Shown: piece after piece, positions 8,883 through 18,277 of the stretch
Position numbering within the stretch: the stretch's first letter is position 1
Layout of the letters: every line of letters begins with the position of its first letter
DNA from: UBA5239 sp040391785
GTDB lineage: Bacteria > Verrucomicrobiota > Lentisphaeria > Victivallales > Victivallaceae
DNA: 64,000 nt
Assembly: GCA_040391785.1 (NCBI GenBank)
Contig: JBEBXH010000021.1
Coordinates: 1 to 64,000, forward strand
Direction of reading: 5' to 3'
Made by a program: the position numbers and the translations under genes
Notes under the pieces: model-generated
Seen by the model: the letters and a program-made list of their open reading frames with translations, nothing else
What the model was told of the DNA's origin: nothing
Databases searched by the model: none

Positions 8883-8907
8883 CCCGCCTCAACCGGCGGG
8901 TTTTTTT
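8883..8907 (+). terminator. Rho-independent terminator after the TIGR04073-type gene
   Basis: CCCGCC stem (8883-8888), 6-nt loop, GGCGGG (8895-8900), then seven T residues. It separates the preceding gene from ychF. Confidence 0.85.
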
Positions 8908-8941
8908 ATTTAATGAAATGACAGACTGGAGTTAGTGATTT

Positions 8942-10042
8942 ATGAGTTTTTCCTGCGGATTCGTTGGTTTGCCGAATGTCGGTAAGTCCACCCTTTTCAA
9001 TGCTTTATGCAAAGGCGGCGCGGCTGCCGCCAATTTCCCATTCTGCACCATCGAGCCGAATACCGGCATCGTCCCGGTGCCTGACCCGCGGCTGGATGTG
9101 CTGTCCAAACTGGAACACTCCGGACGCATCGTCCCGGCCACCCTTAAATTCATCGATATCGCCGGTCTGGTCAAAGGCGCCAGCGAGGGCCAGGGCCTCG
9201 GCAACCAGTTCCTCGGCCATATCCGCAACGTCGATGCCATCGCCCACGTGGTCCGGCTCTTTGACGACGGCGATGTGGTCCATGTACAGGGCGACGTGGA
9301 CCCCGTCCGCGACCTCGAAATCATCATCACCGAGCTGATGCTGGCCGACCTCGACATGCTCGAGCGCCGCCTCGACCGCTCCAAAAAGCAGATGCGCAGC
9401 GGCGATCCCGAGCTGAAAGCCGAGTTCGACCTCGCCACGAAGTTGATCGCCGACCTCAGCGACGGCCGCCTCCCCGCTTACAATCACGATGATCCGCGCG
9501 AATGCGAAATCGTCAAAACGCTCGGCCTGATTTGTACCATGCCCGCTTTCGTCTGCGCCAATGTCGACGAAAAGACCTTGAAGACCTGGGGCCAGGAACC
9601 GAAGTCCAAGAGCCTGATTGAATACGCCGCCTCGCACAATCTGGAAGTCGTTCCGGTTTGCGCCAAGCTCGAAGAAGAGATCGGCCAGCTCGACGAAGAA
9701 GAAGCAAAAATGTTCCTCGAGGACCTCGGCCTGACTGAGACCGGCCTCTCCAAAGTCATCCGTACCGGCTACACGCTGCTCAAATACGTGACCTTTTTCA
9801 CCGCGGGCGAAATGGAATCCCGCGCGTGGACCGTTACCGCCGGCACCCCTGCCCCGCAGGCCGCGGGCAAGATTCACACCGACCTGATGCGTGGTTTCAT
9901 CCGCATGGAAGTCATCACCTACAACGACATGGTCGAGTTCGGCGGTTGGAGCAAGGCGCAGGCCGCCGGCAAGCTCCGGATCGAAGGCAAGGAATATGAA
10001 GTTAAGGACGGCGACGTCATCCACGTACGCTTCTCTGTTTAG
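8942..10042 (+). CDS. ychF: Redox-regulated ATPase YchF (Obg-like)
   Basis: A 366-residue translation-associated P-loop protein of the OLA1/YchF subfamily. It has the G1 loop GLPNVGKST at residues 9-17, G3 DIAGLVKGAS, and the altered G4 NVDE in place of NKxD, which explains ATP preference in this family. The C-terminal TGS domain ends in YEVKDGDVIHVRFSV. Length is normal. GGAG lies about 10 bp before ATG 8942. A terminator upstream and murJ 24 bp downstream suggest it may share a transcript with murJ. Confidence 0.97.
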   Translation: MSFSCGFVGLPNVGKSTLFNALCKGGAAAANFPFCTIEPNTGIVPVPDPRLDVLSKLEHSGRIVPATLKFIDIAGLVKGASEGQGLGNQFLGHIRNVDAIAHVVRLFDDGDVVHVQGDVDPVRDLEIIITELMLADLDMLERRLDRSKKQMRSGDPELKAEFDLATKLIADLSDGRLPAYNHDDPRECEIVKTLGLICTMPAFVCANVDEKTLKTWGQEPKSKSLIEYAASHNLEVVPVCAKLEEEIGQLDEEEAKMFLEDLGLTETGLSKVIRTGYTLLKYVTFFTAGEMESRAWTVTAGTPAPQAAGKIHTDLMRGFIRMEVITYNDMVEFGGWSKAQAAGKLRIEGKEYEVKDGDVIHVRFSV

Positions 10043-10066
10043 TGGATAGTTGACAGTTGAAAGAAC

Positions 10067-11641
10067 ATGAGTGAACAGCAACAGCACCGCAGCATTCTGA
10101 AGAGCTCGATGGGAGTGGTGATCGCCAACCTCCTGAGCCGGATTCTCGGTTTTTTCCGGATCATTCTGGAAGCCAACGTGCTGGGGGGCGGCGTGTACAA
10201 AGCCGCCTGGGTGCTCGCGTTCACCATCGCCAATATTTTCCGCCGCATCCTCGGCGAAGGCGCGCTGGCGCAGGCGCTGGTGCCGATGATGTCTTCCACC
10301 TTGGAGAAATCCGGCCCGGAAGAGTCCCGCAAACAGTTGAACGCCATCTTTTTCTGGCTGAGCCTGCTGCTGGCGGCGATCTCGGTCGTTACGGCGTTGA
10401 TCTCAATTGCGGCGGGCCACTTCGTCAGCAGTGAACACGCCATTCTCGCCTGCCGGCTGATTCCGCTGCTCTCGCCGTACATTTTTCTGATGTGCCTGGT
10501 GGGGATTTTCGGCTCGATCCTGAATACCTTCCGGGTATATTTCCTGCCGGCGCTGGGGGCACTGTTTCTGAATATCTTCATGATCGCCGTCATGCTGATC
10601 GTGCCCTACGTGACCGGCGACGGCGTAACGGTGCTGAAATGGTTTTCGTACGCGGTACTGATCTCCGGCGTCGTGGAATTCGGCATGATGCTCGCGCTGA
10701 TGAAATGGAAAAAAATCCTGCCCGATTTCCAGTGGCGGGACATCCGCAACTACCCGGTGATCAAAGAACTGTGGCGGCTCGCCCTGCCCGGCGTCATTGG
10801 TGCTTCCGCGTATCAGGTCAGTGTGGTGGTAGACCGTTTCCTGGCGTCGTACCTCGGTGCGCAGGCGGTTTCGGCGCTTGAGTACAGCGAACGGCTGGTG
10901 TACTTCCCGGTCGGGGTGTTCGCCGTTTCCGTGAGCGGAGTGCTGCTGACCGAAATGTCGCGGGCGGTAGGGCGCGGCGACATGGATGGCATGCTGGCGC
11001 AGCTGCGACTGGGGTTGCGGCACATCTATTTTCTGTCGATCCCGACGGCGGCTTTCATGATTATTTTCCGTACCGAAATTCTGGAGCGGTTGCTGCTGCA
11101 CGGGCGTTTCACCGCCAGTGACTTAAATGAAACCGCCTACGCCATGTTCTTCTACTCGTTCGGCATTCCGCTGTTCTGCTCGTTCAAAATCATCGTCAAC
11201 ACCTTTTATTCGCGTAAAGACATGAAAACTCCGGTCATGGTCAGCCTCTGTGTGATTGCCCTGAACATCATCTTGAACTTGATTCTGATGCAATACATGC
11301 GTCAGGGGGGGATCGCACTGGCAACCGTGATCTCGTCATTTGCCAATAACTTCGTCCTGCTGCTGATCCTGCGCCGCAAGCTCGGCCATTCGCTGCAGAT
11401 GAAGTCGGTCTATGTCAGCATGATCCGGATCACGCTCGTTGCCGTGGCGGCGGCGGTAGGCGGGCATCTGCTGTATCCGTTCATGACCCGTTTCACGATT
11501 CTCGGCGGAATTCTGCCGCTGATCGGCGCGATTATTCTTTTCGGCGTTTTCTATCTGGGGCTGGCGTTTGCCTGCCGCTGCACGGAACTGACCGAATTGC
11601 TGGGAACCGTTTCGAGGAGATTCCATAAATCCAAACCGTGA
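10067..11641 (+). CDS. murJ: Lipid II flippase MurJ (MviN)
   Basis: A 524-residue inner-membrane protein of the MOP superfamily that flips lipid II for peptidoglycan synthesis. The sequence has the family's N-terminal part (LLSRILGFFRIILEANVLG, RRILGEGALAQALVPMM) and about 14 hydrophobic helices along its length. The last codons overlap the following gene region; the next start lies 9 bp past the stop. Upstream is ychF at 24 bp. Confidence 0.95.
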   Translation: MSEQQQHRSILKSSMGVVIANLLSRILGFFRIILEANVLGGGVYKAAWVLAFTIANIFRRILGEGALAQALVPMMSSTLEKSGPEESRKQLNAIFFWLSLLLAAISVVTALISIAAGHFVSSEHAILACRLIPLLSPYIFLMCLVGIFGSILNTFRVYFLPALGALFLNIFMIAVMLIVPYVTGDGVTVLKWFSYAVLISGVVEFGMMLALMKWKKILPDFQWRDIRNYPVIKELWRLALPGVIGASAYQVSVVVDRFLASYLGAQAVSALEYSERLVYFPVGVFAVSVSGVLLTEMSRAVGRGDMDGMLAQLRLGLRHIYFLSIPTAAFMIIFRTEILERLLLHGRFTASDLNETAYAMFFYSFGIPLFCSFKIIVNTFYSRKDMKTPVMVSLCVIALNIILNLILMQYMRQGGIALATVISSFANNFVLLLILRRKLGHSLQMKSVYVSMIRITLVAVAAAVGGHLLYPFMTRFTILGGILPLIGAIILFGVFYLGLAFACRCTELTELLGTVSRRFHKSKP

Positions 11642-11649
11642 GGTTTATT

Positions 11650-13053
11650 ATGTTGAAGCCGACTCTGTGTTTGCTGATGATGCTTGCCGCAACGTTGCAG
11701 GCTGCGGATCCTTATGTTAAGCCGAATCCGATACGAATCGTATCGAAGCCCGATCAACCCCTACGCTTCATATGGCAGAAATCTCATCTTGAAGCTTCCG
11801 ACTCCGTGCTGGTGCGCCGCCTTTATCTCGGGCTGGCCGGGCGGCTGCCGACCGCCGACGAAGCCCGCGCCTATGTGAATTCTACCGAGCCGAACAAATA
11901 CGAAAACTTGGTCGATCAACTCCTGAACAGCGACGGCTTCGCCGATTACTGGACGCTGCACTGGTGCGACACGTTGCGGATCAAGTCAGAGTTTCCGATC
12001 AACCTCTGGCCAAATGCCGTTTACGGTTACCAGCGGCGAATCCGCGCGTTCCTGAAGAATAACGAATCGTACGACCGCTTCGCCCGGGCACTTTTGACCT
12101 CGTCCGGCAGCAATTTCCGCACCCCCGAAGTGAATTTCTACCGGGCCATGGCGGACCGCTCGCCGGCGTCGATCGCCCGGACCGTGTCCCTGACCTTCTG
12201 GAGCAATCCGCAACCGCCCGAGTTTGCGAAAACGTTTGAAGCGGTCAAGTTCAAAAGCACTAAGGAATGGAAAGAGGAAATCGTTTACTGGCAGGCGGAT
12301 GGTGACGACAAGCCATGGAACACCGTCGCGGAAGCCGTCATCGCCCATCCCGATTTTGCCAGGGCAGCGGCCAACCGGGTCTGGTTCTGGTTGTTCGGCC
12401 ACGCCTTGACGGAAGATCCCGATAATATCCAGTCACGTACCGTCAACCCCGAGCTGCTCGAGTATCTCGCATCCGAGTTCGTCAAAAACGGCTACGACTT
12501 CCGCCAACTCTGCCGGAACGCCGTGACCACCGCTGCTTACCGCGCCGCCTTCCCCGATTTCCCCGTCCGGCGGCTCGACGCCGAAGTACTGGACGACGCC
12601 ATTTGCGACCTCACCGGCGCGCCCCGCCGCTACGCCAGCGTGATTCCCGAACCCTTCACTTTCCTGCCGCCGGATGCCCGGTCCATCACCATTGCCGACG
12701 GTTCGCTCAGCAGTTCCTTCCTGATTCTTTTCGGCCGCCCGGCCCGTGACTCCGGCATGCTGGCCGAGCGTAACAACGAAATCAACGCCAAACAGCGCCT
12801 CTGGCTATTCAATTCCGGCGAACTCTACCGCAATCTCAGCAAGATTCCCCGCCGCGATGAACTGAAAAAGCTCCCCTTTCCTAAAAAAGTGGATGAACTG
12901 TATTGGATGTTCTATTCCCGCCCGCCGACCGATGAGGAACGCGATACCATCGTCACCGAATTCAACCAGCTCAAAGGCACGCCAAAATGGCGTTTCCCGC
13001 AGGATTTGTGCTGGATTCTGGTTAATTCCAAAGAATTTCTTTATCAGCATTGA
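11650..13053 (+). CDS. DUF1549/DUF1553 domain exported protein
   Basis: An approximately 467-residue protein with a signal peptide (MLKPTLCLLMMLAATLQA). The N-terminal half carries the DUF1549 pattern (RRLYLGLAGRLPTADEARAY, LVDQLLNSDGFADYW) and the C-terminal half DUF1553 (RAAANRVWFWLFGHALTEDPDN, NPELLEYLASEF). These families are abundant in Planctomycetes, Verrucomicrobia and Lentisphaerae and are often linked to sulfated-glycan use or cell-surface functions, without a defined reaction. No cytochrome c heme motif is present. ATG 11650 has GAGG 6 bp upstream; a GTG at 11638 overlapping the murJ stop is the alternative start. Confidence 0.85.
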   Translation: MLKPTLCLLMMLAATLQAADPYVKPNPIRIVSKPDQPLRFIWQKSHLEASDSVLVRRLYLGLAGRLPTADEARAYVNSTEPNKYENLVDQLLNSDGFADYWTLHWCDTLRIKSEFPINLWPNAVYGYQRRIRAFLKNNESYDRFARALLTSSGSNFRTPEVNFYRAMADRSPASIARTVSLTFWSNPQPPEFAKTFEAVKFKSTKEWKEEIVYWQADGDDKPWNTVAEAVIAHPDFARAAANRVWFWLFGHALTEDPDNIQSRTVNPELLEYLASEFVKNGYDFRQLCRNAVTTAAYRAAFPDFPVRRLDAEVLDDAICDLTGAPRRYASVIPEPFTFLPPDARSITIADGSLSSSFLILFGRPARDSGMLAERNNEINAKQRLWLFNSGELYRNLSKIPRRDELKKLPFPKKVDELYWMFYSRPPTDEERDTIVTEFNQLKGTPKWRFPQDLCWILVNSKEFLYQH

Positions 13054-13066
13054 GGAGATTGAAAAT

Positions 13067-14389
13067 ATGAAAAGACGCGAATTCCTCAAAAACATGGCTC
13101 TCCTCGGTACGCTGGGCGCAGTGGCCCACGTCGCCGGTCGCCCCTTTATTTCCATGGCGCAGGACTTGCTGAAGCCGCTGCCGCTCCGCCCGATGGCGAA
13201 ATCAGTCATCGAAATCTGGGTATGGGGCGGCCCCTGCCAGCTCGAAACCTTTGACCCGAAACCGAATGCCTCCCGGAATTACAACGGCGGCTACAAGGCG
13301 ATTCCGACCAACGTGCCCGGTATCGAGATCAGCGAATTCCTGCCGCTGCTGGCTCAGCATGCCGACAAATACTCGATCATCCGCACCATGACCCACCCTC
13401 ACCGCGGCCACGAAACCGCCACGTATCTGATGCAGACCGGGCGCGAACCCGGCGGCGGCAAGGTTTACCCCGCCATCGGCGCGGTGGTCGCCATGTTCAA
13501 GGCCAAAGACTACCAGGGCGATATTCCGCCTTATGTGATCCTGACCGTGCCGAAGGGCCGCTTCTCCGAAGTCGGTTTCCTGAGCGAACAATACAGCCCG
13601 CTGGTCACCGGCGGCAACCCGGGCGCGGCCAAATTCATTGTCGACGGCATCGTGCCGCCCGGCGGCCTCTCCAAGGAGGAAATCGCCCACCGTTTCGAAC
13701 TGCTGGACAAGCTCGACAATTTCGGCCGCGGTGCGGCCGGGTTCAACGCCTTTGAGGAAGCGGGGCGCTCCGCCCGGCAGATCATCAACGGCGACGGTGC
13801 CAAAGTATTCGACCTGGCGCTCGAAGCGCCTGAAATGCGTGATCGCTACGGGCGCAACACCTTCGGACAGTCCTGTCTGGCGGCGCGGCGTCTGGTCGAG
13901 GCCGGTGTGCCCTACGTCACCATCAACGCGCAGGGCTGGGATACCCACAAGCGCCATTTCGAAACCATGAAAACCAAGGCCGCCGAAATGGACCGCGCCA
14001 CCACCGCGCTGATCACCGATCTGCACGAGCGCGGGTTGCTCGACTCCACCATCATCTGGTGGACCGGTGAATTCGGGCGCACCCCGAAGGTCGACTGGGA
14101 GGCCCCGTGGAACGGCGGCCGCAACCATCATTCGCAGTGTTTCTCCTCGATGGTCGCCGGGGGCGGTTTCGCTGGCGGCAAAGTGGTCGGCGTCTCCGAC
14201 GAAGTCGCGGGCAAGGTCGTTTCGCGCCCCGTGGCCCCGCAGGATATGCTGGGCAGTATTTACGAACTCTGCGGCATTGACCCGGATGGGCCGCTGCCGA
14301 ACCCGATCGGCCTCGAAACCACCGTCCTCCCGCCCGAGTCCGCCGCCGGCCGCCTGCGGGAAATCTACAAAGCGGAGGTGAAGAAATGA
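13067..14389 (+). CDS. DUF1501 protein with twin-arginine signal
   Basis: A 440-residue protein beginning MKRREFLKNMALLG, a twin-arginine (Tat) type signal. It has typical DUF1501 segments: MTHPHRGHETATYLM, the QGWDTHKRHFETMK block, WWTGEFGRTPKV and GRNHHSQCFSS. DUF1501 has an alkaline-phosphatase/sulfatase-like fold, but an enzymatic reaction has not been established as far as I know. The start at 13067 is chosen because the signal peptide begins there and GAGGAG precedes it. It lies 13 bp after the DUF1549/1553 gene and overlaps the PPC gene by ATGA. Confidence 0.9.
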   Translation: MKRREFLKNMALLGTLGAVAHVAGRPFISMAQDLLKPLPLRPMAKSVIEIWVWGGPCQLETFDPKPNASRNYNGGYKAIPTNVPGIEISEFLPLLAQHADKYSIIRTMTHPHRGHETATYLMQTGREPGGGKVYPAIGAVVAMFKAKDYQGDIPPYVILTVPKGRFSEVGFLSEQYSPLVTGGNPGAAKFIVDGIVPPGGLSKEEIAHRFELLDKLDNFGRGAAGFNAFEEAGRSARQIINGDGAKVFDLALEAPEMRDRYGRNTFGQSCLAARRLVEAGVPYVTINAQGWDTHKRHFETMKTKAAEMDRATTALITDLHERGLLDSTIIWWTGEFGRTPKVDWEAPWNGGRNHHSQCFSSMVAGGGFAGGKVVGVSDEVAGKVVSRPVAPQDMLGSIYELCGIDPDGPLPNPIGLETTVLPPESAAGRLREIYKAEVKK

Positions 14390-16125
14390 AACGGGTGATC
14401 TATGCAATCATGTTGCTGACCATAACGGCGGCGATGGCTGCCGACCCGCATGTCGGTTATGTTTACCCCGCCGGAGCTCAGGCCGGAACCAAGGTACGGC
14501 TGCTGATCGGCGGGCAATTCCTGAACGGCGTCCGCCAGGGCGTCATTTCCGGCGATGGCGTGACGTTTCAAAAAATTACCCTCGTGCCGGGCTTTCCGTT
14601 TCCGGACGGCAAACAGCGGAAATTCCTGCTTGACTGGATCAAAAATATTCAGTCCGGCAATTCCGCCGCCCCGGAAAAACCGGAGGACACCACCGCATGG
14701 CGCAAAAATGCCTGGTGGGAAAAACTCGATCAGCTCGATGAGATGTCGCTACGCCTGGTTCACAAAAATCTGCTCGTCCGGCGCAATCCCCTGCAGGCTT
14801 CGCCCGCCATCAACCAGCTGATGATTGTGGATCTGGAAATCGCCGCCGATGCCGCTCCGGGCGTCCGTGAGCTCCGGCTCTGGGGCAATAACGGCATTTC
14901 CGCGCCGAATCTGTTTTATATCGACAATATGCCGCACGTGGCCGAACCGGAGTTCACCCCGCCGGGCACACCCCAGCCCGCTCCGCCGCAGGTGGACCAG
15001 CTGCCCGCTGTGCTCGACGGTCAGATCCTGCCGGGCGAAACGGATCTCTTCAAGGTCAAGCTCGAAAAGGGACGCCCCTACACGTTCGCCCTGACTGGGC
15101 GCAAACTCCATCCGTTTTTCGGTGATGCCGTGCCGGGGCATTTTCAACCGGTGCTCCGACTGCTCGGTCCCGATGGCAACGAGGCGGCATTTGCCGACGA
15201 CGAATATTTCAACCCGGACCCGGTGATGCGTTTCATCGCCCCCGTCGACGGTGTCTATACGCTGGAAATCCGCGATAACCTGTATCGCGGCCGTGAGGAT
15301 TTCGTTTATCGCGTGACGTTGAATCCGGGTATTGTGCCGTATCAACTGGCTTATACGCCGTTCAAGGATTTGCCGCAAGCCACCGCCGGGGATCTGGATG
15401 CGGGAAAATTGAGCGTCGCCAACGGTGTGGTCCGGCGGCCGGGCGACTCTGTCACTTACCGGCTCACCGGCAAGGCCGGGCAGAAATTTTCCTGCCGGGT
15501 CGTCGCCCGCCAGTGCGGTTCGCCGCTCGACGCCATGCTGATTTTGAAGGGGCCGGACGGCAAGATGCTCATCGAGGCGGACGATTCTCCATCGGAGCTG
15601 AATATCGGTGAGATCGTGCAGCAGGTCGATCCGAATTTCGTGGTCACCCTCCCCGCCGACGGCGAATACCGCTTGATATTGAAGGACACCACCAATGCCG
15701 GGGGACGTGATTATCGCTACTGGTTGCGGATCGGCCCACCGCAACCTGATTTCAACGTCTACGCAGTCAAATCCAAGCTGAACCTCTCGCCACATACCAA
15801 GGGAAAATTGAAGTTATTCATCACCCGCGAGGATGGTTTCGCGGAGAAAATCGAGCTGGTATCGGAAGACCTGATCCTGCTCGAAAATACAGTAATTCCG
15901 GAAGATGCCGCCGAATTTGAGCTGAACTTGCGCAATCCGGAGAAGAACAACGCCAAGCCGCGCCCGGTCCGGATTTTTGCCGAGGCCACGGTCAACGGGG
16001 TAAAAATACGCAAAGCGGTGATTCCCTGCGAGGAGTTCATTCAAGCCTTCGCCTATACCCACCTGCTGCCGGTCGGCGAGTTGTACCTCGGAACCATTCC
16101 GCTGAGAAAGAACGCGAAGAAGTGA
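14386..16125 (+). CDS. Exported protein with PPC-like beta domains
   Basis: A 579-residue protein with a signal peptide (cleavage after AAMA). An Ig-like domain comes first (HVGYVYPAGAQAGTKVRLLIGG). At least two PPC-like (bacterial pre-peptidase C-terminal) beta-sandwich domains follow, near residues 205-310 (DGQILPGETDLFKVKLEKG) and 345-450 (RRPGDSVTYRLTG). No catalytic domain is seen, so it is probably a binding or scaffold component. It is translationally coupled to the DUF1501 gene and completes a triad seen across the PVC group. Its stop codon directly abuts the stop of thiE on the other strand. Confidence 0.75.
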   Translation: MKRVIYAIMLLTITAAMAADPHVGYVYPAGAQAGTKVRLLIGGQFLNGVRQGVISGDGVTFQKITLVPGFPFPDGKQRKFLLDWIKNIQSGNSAAPEKPEDTTAWRKNAWWEKLDQLDEMSLRLVHKNLLVRRNPLQASPAINQLMIVDLEIAADAAPGVRELRLWGNNGISAPNLFYIDNMPHVAEPEFTPPGTPQPAPPQVDQLPAVLDGQILPGETDLFKVKLEKGRPYTFALTGRKLHPFFGDAVPGHFQPVLRLLGPDGNEAAFADDEYFNPDPVMRFIAPVDGVYTLEIRDNLYRGREDFVYRVTLNPGIVPYQLAYTPFKDLPQATAGDLDAGKLSVANGVVRRPGDSVTYRLTGKAGQKFSCRVVARQCGSPLDAMLILKGPDGKMLIEADDSPSELNIGEIVQQVDPNFVVTLPADGEYRLILKDTTNAGGRDYRYWLRIGPPQPDFNVYAVKSKLNLSPHTKGKLKLFITREDGFAEKIELVSEDLILLENTVIPEDAAEFELNLRNPEKNNAKPRPVRIFAEATVNGVKIRKAVIPCEEFIQAFAYTHLLPVGELYLGTIPLRKNAKK

Positions 16126-16785
16126 TTATTTTTTGAAGAGGGAACGCAACAATTCGGTCTGCGCCTTGATGTCATCCGCCTGGGTGATTTCCGTGACCAT
16201 GGCGATGCGTTTGGCGCCGGCCGCCACCAGCTCGGGAATGTGCTTCGCCTTGATTCCGCCCATGATGCTGAACGGAATGTTCAAGGTCGGCGCGATCTGT
16301 TTGAGCATGTCCACGCCCACCGGACCACAGTTCACCGCCTTGGTGCCGGTGGCAAAAATCGGGCCGATGTTGATGTACCCCGCCCCTTCCCGGACGGCCT
16401 GCGCGGCCTCGGCCGGGTTGTGGGTGGAGACGCCGATCAGCAGTTCGGGCGCAATCCGTTTCGCGGCGGAGAGCGGCAGGTCCTCCTGCCCCAGGTGCAC
16501 GCCGTCGGCATTCACCGCCAGCGCGATATCCACGTAATCATTGATAATCAGCAGCATATTATGCGCTTCGGTGATCTCGCGGTAGGTACACGCCAGTTCG
16601 TAATAAGCCCGTTTGTCGAGGTTTTTTTCGCGCAGCTGGACCAGCGTAGCGCCGCCGCCGGCGATTTCGCGCAGGACCTCGACCGGGTGGCGGCCGTTGC
16701 AGAATTCCGAACTTACGACGGGGTAAAGATCCACCGCGTCGAAGGCGGCGATACGTTGGGCTAAGCTGTTAAACGGTGATTTCAT
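16126..16785 (-). CDS. thiE: Thiamine-phosphate synthase
   Basis: Joins the pyrimidine (HMP-PP) and thiazole phosphate halves into thiamine monophosphate. The 219-residue TIM barrel has the family motifs TLVQLREKN, IINDYVDIAL, DGVHLGQEDL, GVSTHNPAEA and the phosphate-binding INIGPIFATGTKAVN. ATG 16785 overlaps the stop of the zinc-ribbon gene (ATGA); longer frames upstream are not supported. It is the last gene of the operon that begins with dxs, whose product DXP is also a precursor of the thiamine thiazole. Confidence 0.95.
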   Translation of the reverse strand: MKSPFNSLAQRIAAFDAVDLYPVVSSEFCNGRHPVEVLREIAGGGATLVQLREKNLDKRAYYELACTYREITEAHNMLLIINDYVDIALAVNADGVHLGQEDLPLSAAKRIAPELLIGVSTHNPAEAAQAVREGAGYINIGPIFATGTKAVNCGPVGVDMLKQIAPTLNIPFSIMGGIKAKHIPELVAAGAKRIAMVTEITQADDIKAQTELLRSLFKK

Positions 16786-17153
16786 GCTTTCACTTTCTGG
16801 GTAAATTGGGGACAGTCGTCCATGGATTCGGTCGGGCGGTTGTGCAACCCGCAACGGGTGATGAAGGGATGATTGATGAAGTGAGCGCAATCCTTGCAGA
16901 AATGCTTTTCGTCCTCGCTCACTTCGATGACCGGTTTGGCCTCGCCCTCGGTCTGCAGCAGCGCCTTCAATGAATCCATGGCGGCGGTATTGGCCGCGGC
17001 TTTGGGCTCGGCTTCGATATCGCCGAGCTTGCCGCCGCAAATGGCGCAGGCCAGGATTTTGCCGACAGCGGTCCAGCCGTCCATCAGGTTTTTCTCCTTG
17101 ATCACGGTGTCCTGGCTGCAATGCGGACATTTCATCCGTTCGCCGACTCTCAT
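16782..17153 (-). CDS. Small zinc-ribbon protein
   Basis: A 123-residue cytosolic protein. CPHC and CAIC near the N-terminus look like one zinc ribbon. CKDC followed by CGLH and a further Cys (DDCPQF) forms a second Cys/His cluster at the C-terminus. A variable Ala/Glu-rich linker separates them. AAGGAGAC precedes ATG 17153; the longer frame lacks such a site. It lies between the RdgC-like gene (13 bp) and thiE (overlap). I do not recognise a named family. A nucleic-acid or protein-binding role is only an inference. Confidence 0.65.
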   Translation of the reverse strand: MRVGERMKCPHCSQDTVIKEKNLMDGWTAVGKILACAICGGKLGDIEAEPKAAANTAAMDSLKALLQTEGEAKPVIEVSEDEKHFCKDCAHFINHPFITRCGLHNRPTESMDDCPQFTQKVKA

Positions 17154-17166
17154 GGCCACAGTCTCC

Positions 17167-18261
17167 TTATCTGGAATCGCGTTCCTGGACCCAGAGTTGA
17201 ATTTTCTTCTCGGTTTCATCCCAATCGGACGCGGTCACGGCCTTCACGAACTTAGCGAAATATTCGCCGATGACCGTCTGGAAAATGTGCAGATTGGTGA
17301 TGCGCTCGGCGAAGCGGCTGTCGCGGTCCATTTCTTCGCCTTCCGGCAGCGAGAGACCACTGAAATTGAAGTGGTCGGCATCGAAACTGCCGCCCCAGAC
17401 ATCCTCGCCGCGAACCAGCATGAATTTGGCTTTTTTGAGCTTTTTGCCGACGTTCAAGGCGGCCTTGGCCTCGGCGGAGCGGAGCGGGCTGTCGCCCTTT
17501 TTCAGCGTGGTTTCGGCGGCGCCGCGGGCCTCGGCGGCAAAGGCGAAGGTCAGCGGCCCCTCGATGGCAAAGGCGAATTCGCCGAACTGGTCGACGTTGA
17601 CCATGCCTTCCTCGCATTCGCTGTAATACCAGAGCCAGGTCAGGAAGTCGCGGCCGGGAGTGGTCTCGCCGTCACCCTTTGCGGAGAACATCACCACCGG
17701 GATCGACACTTCGGTGGTCTGAAAACGATTCTCCAGATACCATTCGGGCGTGACCTGAACCGGCTCGATGTTGGTTGTTTTGTAAAATTGAGCGATGAAA
17801 TTGTCGATTTGCGCCGTCGAAGCGGTGCCCAGATAAAGCACTTTTGAGGCCATATCAACGACCATCGGGGTGCCGCTGATGGTGGGCACCATCTTCATCA
17901 GGTTCTTTTCGGTGGCTTCTTCCTTGATCTGTTTTTTCTGCTTGCTCGGCACCGTAGTGGTGTCGTTTGCCTGCATATAAACGAGCTCCTCGCGGCGGCA
18001 GATGGCGTTCAACAGCGTCGACGGAATCTTGCGTTCAGCCTTGCGCAGATTCAAATAGAGGTGGCCGCCGCACAGTGCGGTGACTTCGTCAATAGTGGTT
18101 TCCAGCAGGTGGCGTCCGCTGACCCAGCCGATCTGCGGGTCCTCCTTGACCGAATCGATGCTCCCGGCGGCCATGCCGGTAAAAAGCTCCAGATAATCCT
18201 CCGGTAATTCTTCGCGCAGGTGAAAAACGGTGACGGCAAATGTTCCATGTTCAAAAGGCAT
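17167..18261 (-). CDS. RdgC-like recombination-associated protein
   Basis: A 364-residue cytosolic protein. Its N-terminal 200 residues resemble RdgC, a ring-shaped DNA-binding protein that limits RecA. The shared features are IGWVSGRHLLE, the LYLNLRKAERKIPSTLLNA segment, the lysine/glutamate-rich QKKQIKEEATEKNLMKMVPT helix, and the MVVDMASKVLYLGTAS strand pair. The C-terminal half is more divergent and longer than in gammaproteobacterial RdgC. It is embedded in the dxs-thiE operon, with 16 bp to the coiled-coil gene and 13 bp to the zinc-ribbon gene. The assignment is by remembered sequence pattern, so function is tentative. Confidence 0.6.
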   Translation of the reverse strand: MPFEHGTFAVTVFHLREELPEDYLELFTGMAAGSIDSVKEDPQIGWVSGRHLLETTIDEVTALCGGHLYLNLRKAERKIPSTLLNAICRREELVYMQANDTTTVPSKQKKQIKEEATEKNLMKMVPTISGTPMVVDMASKVLYLGTASTAQIDNFIAQFYKTTNIEPVQVTPEWYLENRFQTTEVSIPVVMFSAKGDGETTPGRDFLTWLWYYSECEEGMVNVDQFGEFAFAIEGPLTFAFAAEARGAAETTLKKGDSPLRSAEAKAALNVGKKLKKAKFMLVRGEDVWGGSFDADHFNFSGLSLPEGEEMDRDSRFAERITNLHIFQTVIGEYFAKFVKAVTASDWDETEKKIQLWVQERDSR

Positions 18262-18277
18262 ATTCTGTTAACTCCTG

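Noticed and set aside
12893..13066. N-terminal extension of the DUF1501 protein
   Set aside because: It overlaps the coding end of the previous gene in another frame. The Tat-type signal MKRREFLK and the ribosome-binding site place the start at 13067.
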